This document shows, piece after piece, positions 1 through 5,175 of a stretch of 6,668 nt of DNA. The position numbers and the translations under genes are program-made. Origin of the DNA: Anaerolineales bacterium. GTDB lineage: Bacteria > Chloroflexota > Anaerolineae > 4572-78 > NAK82. The notes under the pieces are model-generated. The model ran no database searches and was not told where the DNA came from. It was given only the letters and a program-made list of their open reading frames with translations. Location of the stretch: assembly GCA_024643945.1 (NCBI GenBank), contig JAHELX010000343.1:1-6668 (forward strand), written 5' to 3'. How positions within the stretch are numbered: the stretch's first letter is position 1; every line of letters starts with the position of its first letter.

Positions 1-192
1 TTCCAGCACCAGGAAATTTCTGTCGGTCGTACGGTCCCGGATTTCGGACAGAAGGCGGCTTTTACCGATGCCCGCTTCACCGCGGACGACCACACATCGA
101 CCTGCGCCACCCTGCACGGCGGCCAGAGCGCGCTCGAGCTGTGCTAATTCCTGGGTTCGCCCTATGAATACGGGCGTGAAAACCGACTTCAT
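1..192 (-). CDS. N-terminus of P-loop (AAA_16-type) ATPase, probable large regulator, partial
   Basis: Only the first 64 codons are in the window; the frame is open to the left edge. The protein starts MKSVFTPVFIGR, then has a predicted helix with TQELAQLERAL, a hydrophobic strand VVVR and a Walker A P-loop GEAGIGKS at residues 38-45, followed by RLLSEI. The F-I/V-G-R-x-x-E-L opening about 25 residues before the P-loop is typical of the ATPase module (AAA_16 type) found at the N-terminus of LuxR/MalT-like regulators, SARP-like regulators and ATPase-linked adenylate cyclases. These are large cytoplasmic signalling proteins; which one this is depends on the C-terminal part outside the window. 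The start at 192 is supported by an AGGA Shine-Dalgarno (202-199) six bases upstream and by a good promoter further up. It belongs to a separate transcription unit from the transporter operon. ATP binding is secure; a role in transcriptional control is inferred. Confidence 0.85.
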   Translation of the reverse strand, partial: MKSVFTPVFIGRTQELAQLERALAAVQGGAGRCVVVRGEAGIGKSRLLSEIRDRTTDRNFLVLE

Positions 193-198
193 AGGTAA

Positions 199-202
199 TC
201 CT
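199..202 (-). promoter_or_regulatory. Ribosome binding site of the left-edge ATPase gene
   Basis: AGGA on the minus strand lies six bases before the ATG at 192. It fixes the start codon of a gene whose body is mostly outside the window. Confidence 0.6.
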
Positions 203-253
203 GAATGCTACGACCGTTGAGGTTGAAGATCTACGTTTTTCTTGAGATAAACC

Positions 254-282
254 AGTATAGCACACTTGTCTCCAGCCTTCAA
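254..282 (-). promoter_or_regulatory. Sigma-70-type promoter of the left-edge ATPase gene
   Basis: On the minus strand, TTGAAG (282-277, four of six matches to TTGACA) and TATACT (259-254, five of six matches to TATAAT) are separated by exactly 17 bases. TGC directly before the -10 hexamer makes it an extended -10 element. Transcription would start near the A at 248, giving a leader of about 56 bases before the ATG at 192. The position in the gap between the pentapeptide gene and the ATPase gene fits an independent promoter. This is motif matching only. Confidence 0.6.
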
Positions 283-307
283 ACGGTCTACCGCTGACCT
301 AGCAATT

Positions 308-317
308 CCAAATTTGG
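308..317. promoter_or_regulatory. 10-bp perfect palindrome upstream of the promoter
   Basis: CCAAATTTGG reads the same on both strands. Its centre is about 65 bases upstream of the predicted transcription start of the left-edge ATPase gene, a usual distance for an activator or secondary operator site. It overlaps the base of the hairpin at 315-344. A single short palindrome can occur by chance, so a binding function is only a suggestion. Confidence 0.2.
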
Positions 318-344
318 CCGCTTTGCGGCGCGGGGGAGCGGCCA
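315..344 (-). terminator. Possible weak terminator hairpin of the transporter operon
   Basis: TGGCCGCT (315-322) and AGCGGCCA (337-344) form an 8-bp perfect GC-rich stem around a 14-base loop. It lies about 100 bases after the stop codon of the pentapeptide gene, the last gene of the operon, and before the next promoter. On the minus strand the stem is followed by AATTTGGAATT, which has only a short, interrupted T-run, and the loop is large. It is therefore a poor intrinsic terminator and may only be a barrier to RNA decay. Confidence 0.3.
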
Positions 345-443
345 CCCAGGCCGTCCGGGGCCGCCAGGGCGCATGGGCGATGCGGAAGTCAACCGCTTCT
401 GGCGCGCCGAAATCGCCGTCCGCGAAACTGAATGACTACTTCC

Positions 444-1211
444 TCAAGCGTGTAGCGTATCGCCTGGCCTGATGGTTCCCTCCAGCGACCCGGCCATGGC
501 CAATTGGTCGTCCAACACCAACGCCCCCTGCAAATTGGCCCCCGACAGGTCGGCGCTGCGCAGGTCGGCGGCGAACAGATCCGCCCCGCGCAGGTCGGCC
601 TTGATCAGCAGTGCCCCACTCAGATCCGCGCCGCGCAGATTGGCCCCGTTGAGATCCGCCTCGCTCAGGTCGGCTGCGCGCAGATTAGCTCCCTGCAGAT
701 TGGCCCCGGCCAGGCTGGCCGCACGCAAGTCCTGCCCGTGCAGGTCGCGCCCGTGCCAGTCGAGCCGCGACGCGGCAGCCAGGCCGGCCTGCGCGCTCGA
801 TCCCACCTGGACGAGTTGCCCTCCATCCCTTTCTTGGCCGGCCGCGTACAGGTTGCCGTCCGGCATAGTTGCGCCCGCCAAGGATTTGGCCTCCGCCAAT
901 TGGGGTGCGCTGAGCTGGGCGCCGGTCAACAGAGCGCCGGACAGGTCAGTCCCGATCAGGTTGGCGCCGCTCAGGTCGGCTTCGCGCAGGTCGGCCTCGC
1001 TCAGATCCGCCTCGCCCAGGTCGGCGCGTATCAGGTTGGCGCCGCGCAGGTTGGCCGCGTGCAGGTTGGCCTTACGCAGGCTTAAAAAACTCAGATCGGC
1101 CCCGGCCAGCCTGTCCTTGCGCCGGTTGAGATACACTTGAAACGCCAATCGCCTGGCGCTCATGTTGAGTTTGAACAGAGTGACGAAGATCCGGTACAAG
1201 AACTGCCGCAT
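444..1211 (-). CDS. Pentapeptide-repeat protein with two beta-helix blocks
   Basis: Predicted protein of 255 residues. Residues 1-34 are a basic, partly hydrophobic N-terminus (MRQFLYRIFV, then many Arg and Lys). Two blocks of tandem A(D/N)LxX repeats follow, at about 38-102 and 153-231; such repeats fold as a right-handed quadrilateral beta-helix. Each block ends with a related motif: QLAEAKSLAGATMPDG starts at 104 and QLAMAGSLEGTIRPGD at 236. A repeat-poor linker (about 123-152) separates the blocks. No catalytic motif is visible, and the family generally acts by binding. Some members shield DNA gyrase, but most have no known role. The ATG at 1211 lies 4 bases after the dppB stop and has GGGTGA (1225-1220) eight bases upstream. 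An in-frame GTG at 1223 would overlap dppB by 8 bases and lacks a good ribosome site. The coupling suggests co-expression with the importer. Its function is unknown. Confidence 0.9.
   Translation of the reverse strand: MRQFLYRIFVTLFKLNMSARRLAFQVYLNRRKDRLAGADLSFLSLRKANLHAANLRGANLIRADLGEADLSEADLREADLSGANLIGTDLSGALLTGAQLSAPQLAEAKSLAGATMPDGNLYAAGQERDGGQLVQVGSSAQAGLAAASRLDWHGRDLHGQDLRAASLAGANLQGANLRAADLSEADLNGANLRGADLSGALLIKADLRGADLFAADLRSADLSGANLQGALVLDDQLAMAGSLEGTIRPGDTLHA
519..755 (-). repeat. Pentapeptide repeat block 2 (protein residues about 153-231)
   Basis: A run of about sixteen A(D/N)LxX-like units, for example ANLQG, ANLRA, ADLSE and ADLNG. At DNA level it appears on the plus strand as recurring caggtcggc / cagattggc 15-base periodicity. 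This is coding repetition inside the pentapeptide gene, not an independent repeat element. Confidence 0.85.
906..1100 (-). repeat. Pentapeptide repeat block 1 (protein residues about 38-102)
   Basis: About thirteen consecutive A(D/N)LxX-like units, for example ADLSF, ANLRG, ANLIR, ADLGE and ADLSE. One copy reads TDLSG, and LLTG / QLSA mark decay of the repeat at the block end. Together with block 2 it suggests an internal duplication of one helix-plus-cap unit. Confidence 0.85.
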
Positions 1212-1215
1212 TCTA

Positions 1216-2163
1216 TCATTCACCCAAACGGATGCGCGGGTTCAAATAGGCATAGAGCAGGTCGGCCGCCAGGTTTGCCAGGGCATAGGCGATGACGGTG
1301 ACCATGGCCACGGCCTGGATCACGGGCAGGTCCCGGCGGTTGATGGAAAAGACCAACAAGCGACCCAGGCCAGGGTAGTTAAAGACGTTTTCGGTCACGA
1401 CCAGACCGCTGATGAGCCAGCCAAAGCTGATGGCAATGACGGTGATGGTGGGCATCAAAGCGTTGCGCAGGACGTGCTTGATGATGACCGTCCGGCGCGG
1501 GAGGCCCTTGAGCACAGCGGTGCGGACGTAGGTTTTTTTCAGTTCTTCCACGACGCCGGCCCGCGTCAGGCGCGCCACGTAGGCCAGGAGCACGAGGGTG
1601 GCCGTCAGCGCCGGCAAGATCAACATGGGCAGCGCTTCGAGGAAGCTCGCATCGGGGGCTATCGACGAACTGGCCGGAAACAGCCCCAGGCCGAAGGCCA
1701 GGACCTGGATCAAGATCAAGCCGGTGACGAACTCGGGCAGGCCCACTACCGAGAGAGCAGAGATGCTGATGACATGGTCGACGGCGGTGTTCTGCCGCAG
1801 CCCGGCGATGACGCCCAGCGTCACCGCGACAGGCACCGAGATGACCAGGGTGACGGCCAGCAACATCAGCGAATTGCGCAGTCGCTGCATCACCAGCGGC
1901 CGGACCGCAGTGCCGCTGCTGAACGAAGTCCCCCAGGTACCAGAAAGAAAATGCTGCAGCCAGTGCAGGTACTGAACCGGGATAGGATCGTTCAAGCCCA
2001 GCTCCTTGCGCAGAGCTTGCAGGGCTGGTTCTCCGGCCTCGCGTCCCAGGATGATGCGTGCCACGTCGCCCGGCAGCAGTTGGGTCACCGCAAAGACAAT
2101 GATCGAAGTGAGCAGGATCGTCAGCAACAGAAAACCGAGCCGCCGGGCGAGGTATCTCAACAT
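1216..2163 (-). CDS. dppB: DppB/OppB-family ABC importer permease
   Basis: Predicted integral inner-membrane permease of 315 residues, the usual length for the family. It should form half of the transmembrane channel with the DppC-type partner. The N-terminus is classical: one membrane helix (about 9-30) followed by LLPGD. Further hydrophobic stretches lie at about 99-120, 132-162, 178-197, 238-256 and 281-305. The cytoplasmic coupling loop (EAA motif) is at about 212-238, with YVRTAVLKGL and HVLRNALMP, and docks on the ATPase. VTENVFNYPGLGRLL at 256-270 and the C-terminal LNPRIR are family hallmarks. The ATG at 2163 has GGAG (2176-2173) nine bases upstream. The gene follows the fused ATPase by 12 bases and lies 4 bases before the pentapeptide gene. 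Its place after the ATPase, rather than directly after the binding protein, is unusual. Substrate cannot be read from the sequence. Confidence 0.95.
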   Translation of the reverse strand: MLRYLARRLGFLLLTILLTSIIVFAVTQLLPGDVARIILGREAGEPALQALRKELGLNDPIPVQYLHWLQHFLSGTWGTSFSSGTAVRPLVMQRLRNSLMLLAVTLVISVPVAVTLGVIAGLRQNTAVDHVISISALSVVGLPEFVTGLILIQVLAFGLGLFPASSSIAPDASFLEALPMLILPALTATLVLLAYVARLTRAGVVEELKKTYVRTAVLKGLPRRTVIIKHVLRNALMPTITVIAISFGWLISGLVVTENVFNYPGLGRLLVFSINRRDLPVIQAVAMVTVIAYALANLAADLLYAYLNPRIRLGE

Positions 2164-2172
2164 GTTGCGCTA

Positions 2173-2178
2173 CTCCTA
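2173..2178 (-). promoter_or_regulatory. Ribosome binding site of dppB sharing a base with the upstream stop codon
   Basis: The minus strand reads TAGGAG: the TAG stop of the fused ATPase gene (2178-2176) shares its G with the GGAG Shine-Dalgarno (2176-2173), nine bases before the dppB ATG at 2163. A ribosome ending on the ATPase message covers the dppB initiation site, which favours coupled translation. Confidence 0.6.
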
Positions 2179-4278
2179 TCCCCGCAGGGATGGGTTGAAG
2201 GCAAAGGCGCGCTCCTGCTTTTCATAGAGCTCCTCCAGGGGAATGTGACAGAAGATGCGTTTCCCCGTCTTGCTATCCACCCGCCAGGGGGGCACTTGCT
2301 CGACGCAAATCTTGCCCAAGAAGCGGGGACAACGGGTATGGAAGGGACAGCCTGTCAATGCTTCCGATGGGCTGGGAATCTCTCCCTCCAGCCGGATCTG
2401 CTTCTGCTCGCCCTCCGGATCGATCAGAGGCACCGACGAGAGCAGCGCCTCGGTGTAGGGATGGTAGGGCGGATCGAACACGGCGCCGGCAGGGCCGGTC
2501 TCCATCAGTTGGCCCAAATAGATCACGGCGATGTCGTCGGCCAGGTAGCCGACCACGGCCAGGTCGTGGGAGATGAAGAGGATGGTGCTCTCGTGTTCAG
2601 CCTGCAGTTCGCCCAGCAAGGTCAGAACTGAGGCCTGCACCGATACGTCCAGGGACGACACCGGCTCGTCGGCAACCAGCACGTTCGGGTTGGGAGCAAA
2701 GGCTCTGGCAATGGCGACCCGCTGTTTCTCGCCGCCACTCAACTGCCCTGGCAGCCGCGAGGCATAGTCAGGGGAGAGGCGGACAGCCGTGAGCAGTTGT
2801 TTGACGGTCTCTCTGGCCTGTTGGGGCGATTCCCCGCGCAGCCTCATGACTGGACGCCCCAAGGTTTCGCCGATGCTGAGATAGGGGTTGAGGGCCTCCT
2901 CTGGATTCTGAAAGACGATCTGGAGAAGACGCTTCATGTCCCGGCTGCGGCCCTTAAGACCGGGTGGCAGGGAGAGCTTCCCGATCTTGATCGCCCCGTG
3001 CGTGCGTTCGGTGAGCCCCACGATGGTGCGCGCCAGCGTCGTCTTGCCGCTGCCACTCTCCCCCACAAGCCCCAGCGTTCTGCTCCGCGCGACCGACAAA
3101 TCGACGCCGTCGACCGCCTTTACATGCAAAGCCGGCCGGCTGGCCAGTGCGTCCAACAGCGAGCGACGCCGGGAGAAATGCACCTTGACCTCCTCCAACT
3201 GGAGCACCGGTTCCGCAATCCCAGCCGGCGCCGGGGCGCCTGATGCGGCAGGCATCGGTTGATGAGCCGAGATCTGCCCCTCCAGGATCTCTTGCCAGCG
3301 ATGGCAGCGGGACTGGCGGCCGTCACTGGCAGCGTACAGGGGCGGATGTTCCAGACAGATCTCAATTGCCAGGGGACAACGTGACCGGAAAATGCAGCCG
3401 CCGGGAAGGTCGTCCAGCGAGGGGATGCGGCCCTCTATAGGGCGGAGTTGGACATGGCTCTTGCTCTCGCCAAGCCGGGGAACGCAATCCAGCAACCCCT
3501 GCGTGTAGGGATGCAGAGGCCGGCGGAATAGCTCCCTGGTGGGTGCATCTTCTACCAGGTCACCTGCGTACAGCACGGCCACGCGGTCACAGAGCTGCGC
3601 CACCACGCCCAGGTTGTGGGTAATGTACAGCACGGCTGTCTGGCGGCCGGCGATGAGCTCCCGCACCAGGTCGAGTATGGTGGCTTGCGTCGTGACATCC
3701 AGGCTGCTCGTCGGCTCGTCCATCAGCAGCAGGGGCGGCTCGGTACTGAGCGCCATGGCAATCAGCACTCGCTGCAGCATACCGCCACTGATCTCGTGGG
3801 GATAGCTGTCGGCCACCCGCTGGGGATCCCCCAGGCGGACCAACTCGAACAGTTCAAAGACCCGTTGCCGCGCCTCGCTCTGGCCGAGTCCCAGGTGGTG
3901 GCGCAGGATCTCTGCCACCTGCTCTCCGATGCGGAGGGTCGGGTTGAACGAGGAGAGAGGGTCTTGCGGCACCAGGGCCACTTTTCCGCCCCAGATGCGG
4001 CGCATTTCGCGTTCGCTGAGCCTGGCCAGGTCCACCCCTGCCAACCTGATGGTTCCCTGGCGCACGGCGCCGTTTTCGGGCAGGTAGCGCATGATGGCCA
4101 GGGCCAGTGTGCTTTTGCCCGACCCACTTTCGCCGACCAGGCCGCATGTCTGCCCGGCCGGGATCTCGAGGGAAATATGCCGCAACGCCTCCAACCAGGT
4201 ATCCTCGTGGCGGTAGGCGACTGTCAAGTTGTCAATGCTGAGAACTGGGCCATTGGCCGGGGCTATGGGATCGTTCAT
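2176..4278 (-). CDS. Fused DppD-DppF-type ATP-binding protein of the ABC importer
   Basis: One 700-residue chain carries both nucleotide-binding domains, which hydrolyse ATP at the cytoplasmic face to drive import. Half 1 (about 11-330, DppD-like) has Walker A GESGSGKST 49-57, Q-loop Q105, signature ISGGMLQR 163-170, Walker B LLLMDEP 183-189 and switch His221. Half 2 (about 357-690, DppF-like) has Walker A GESGSGKTT 406-414, Q457, signature LSGGEKQR 513-520, Walker B VLVADEP 533-539 and His571. All catalytic residues are present in both. Each half ends in the HPYT segment (256-259 and 606-609) and a four-Cys tail (C295, C301, C308, C325; C644, C650, C658, C677). An Ala/Pro-rich linker lies near 335-356. 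The ATG at 4278 overlaps the dppC stop as ATGA. A longer frame to 4389 exists but its extra 37 residues look non-native and lie inside dppC. Fused pairs of this kind are known, for example E. coli GsiA and YejF. Confidence 0.95.
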   Translation of the reverse strand: MNDPIAPANGPVLSIDNLTVAYRHEDTWLEALRHISLEIPAGQTCGLVGESGSGKSTLALAIMRYLPENGAVRQGTIRLAGVDLARLSEREMRRIWGGKVALVPQDPLSSFNPTLRIGEQVAEILRHHLGLGQSEARQRVFELFELVRLGDPQRVADSYPHEISGGMLQRVLIAMALSTEPPLLLMDEPTSSLDVTTQATILDLVRELIAGRQTAVLYITHNLGVVAQLCDRVAVLYAGDLVEDAPTRELFRRPLHPYTQGLLDCVPRLGESKSHVQLRPIEGRIPSLDDLPGGCIFRSRCPLAIEICLEHPPLYAASDGRQSRCHRWQEILEGQISAHQPMPAASGAPAPAGIAEPVLQLEEVKVHFSRRRSLLDALASRPALHVKAVDGVDLSVARSRTLGLVGESGSGKTTLARTIVGLTERTHGAIKIGKLSLPPGLKGRSRDMKRLLQIVFQNPEEALNPYLSIGETLGRPVMRLRGESPQQARETVKQLLTAVRLSPDYASRLPGQLSGGEKQRVAIARAFAPNPNVLVADEPVSSLDVSVQASVLTLLGELQAEHESTILFISHDLAVVGYLADDIAVIYLGQLMETGPAGAVFDPPYHPYTEALLSSVPLIDPEGEQKQIRLEGEIPSPSEALTGCPFHTRCPRFLGKICVEQVPPWRVDSKTGKRIFCHIPLEELYEKQERAFAFNPSLRG

Positions 4279-5171
4279 CTGCCTGTTATCTGGGACGGAG
4301 CCTGCAGGACCTGCCGCAGGCCGTCGGCCATCAGATTGACGCCGATGACCACGATGGCAATGGCCGCGGCTGGAAAATAGAGCGCCCATGGCGTCTGGGT
4401 GACGTTCGTCTGCGCTTCCTGGACCATGAGGCCCCAGTTGGCACTGGGAGGCTGCACTCCGACCCCCAGAAACCCCAGGGACGCCACCAAAAAGATGGCA
4501 TAGGAGAAGCGCAGGGCCGCCTCGACGGCCAGGGTCGGGAGCGTCGACGGAAAGATCTCGCGGAACAGGATATAGGCCAACGACTCGCCCTGAACCTGGG
4601 CCGCTTCCACAAAACCCCGGGATTTGACAGACAGCACCACGCTGCGAACCACCCGGGTCACGATGGGGGTATAGACCACGACGATGACGATCATTACGCT
4701 GGTGGGCGACGGGCCCAGAGATCCCAGCATGAGAAGCGCCAGCAGCAGGGCCGGAAGTGCCAGCAGGCTGTCAAAAAGGCGCATCAGGATCTCGTCCAGG
4801 AACTTGCCCTGGTAGCCGGCGATCAGGCCGAAGCAGATACCGAGGGTCACTGCCAACAGCGTGCCAAAGCCGGCCAGAGACAGCACGTCGCGGGTGCCCA
4901 GGATCACACGGCTGAACACATCCCGGCCCAGGTTGTCCGTGCCAAACCAATGCCGGCCCGAGGGCGGCTGGCGCGCATCGGCCACGATCTGCTGGTTGAG
5001 GCCGTAGGGCACGATCAGTGGCCCGATGAGCGCCAGCACCACAAAGAGTAAAAAGATCAACGTCCCCGCAGCCGCAACAGGTCTTCCCAGAAGGCTTCCC
5101 AGGGCTGAGACAAGGCGCAGCCGACGACGACGGGTCGTGCTGGGAAACCCACTGGCATCCGGGTCCTTCAT
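4275..5171 (-). CDS. dppC: DppC/OppC-family ABC importer permease
   Basis: Predicted inner-membrane permease of 298 residues, the second half of the channel with the DppB-type protein. After a short basic cytoplasmic tail (RRRRLRL at 14-20) comes a first membrane helix at about 31-55, then the family hallmark HWFGTDNLGRDVFSR at 74-88. More membrane segments lie at about 99-120, 132-150, 157-180, 212-237 and 265-284. The EAA coupling loop is at 187-209 (FVEAAQVQGES), followed by FLGVGVQPPSANWG at 234-247, also typical. The chosen ATG at 5171 lies 4 bases after the stop of the binding-protein gene. An in-frame GTG at 5198 would add nine residues and overlap that gene by 23 bases; it is less likely. 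The 3' end overlaps the fused ATPase start by 4 bases. Family assignment is secure; the substrate is unknown. Confidence 0.95.
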   Translation of the reverse strand: MKDPDASGFPSTTRRRRLRLVSALGSLLGRPVAAAGTLIFLLFVVLALIGPLIVPYGLNQQIVADARQPPSGRHWFGTDNLGRDVFSRVILGTRDVLSLAGFGTLLAVTLGICFGLIAGYQGKFLDEILMRLFDSLLALPALLLALLMLGSLGPSPTSVMIVIVVVYTPIVTRVVRSVVLSVKSRGFVEAAQVQGESLAYILFREIFPSTLPTLAVEAALRFSYAIFLVASLGFLGVGVQPPSANWGLMVQEAQTNVTQTPWALYFPAAAIAIVVIGVNLMADGLRQVLQAPSQITGR

Positions 5172-5175
5172 CGCC

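Noticed and set aside
77..265. 62-codon minus-strand frame at the left end
   Set aside because: It is out of frame with the P-loop ATPase starting at 192, which has a clear Walker A motif, ribosome site and promoter. The 62-codon frame also overlaps that promoter.
308..317. CCAAATTTGG as a CArG-type MADS-box site
   Set aside because: It matches the eukaryotic CArG consensus CC(A/T)6GG, but the context is bacterial, so that interpretation does not apply.
373..435. Short plus-strand peptide MGDAEVNRFWRAEIAVRETE in the gap after the pentapeptide gene
   Set aside because: The composition looks protein-like, but it is only 20 codons, has no clear ribosome site and no recognised family. It could be a gene remnant but cannot be supported.
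540..1080. Recurring short motifs caggtcggc / cagattggc resembling a repeat array or CRISPR
   Set aside because: Units are 15 bases apart without spacers and are explained fully by coding of pentapeptide repeats.
472..1140. Plus-strand frames with RSAPRRSA-like and QVGAAQVG-like repeats
   Set aside because: These are antisense readings of the pentapeptide repeats. The 15-base periodicity comes from the A(D/N)LxX coding on the minus strand.
1162..2631. Long 489-codon open frame on the plus strand
   Set aside because: It lies entirely opposite dppB and the end of the ATPase gene. Its product is rich in Gln, His, Asp and Gly with no recognisable domain, as expected for an antisense shadow in GC-rich DNA.
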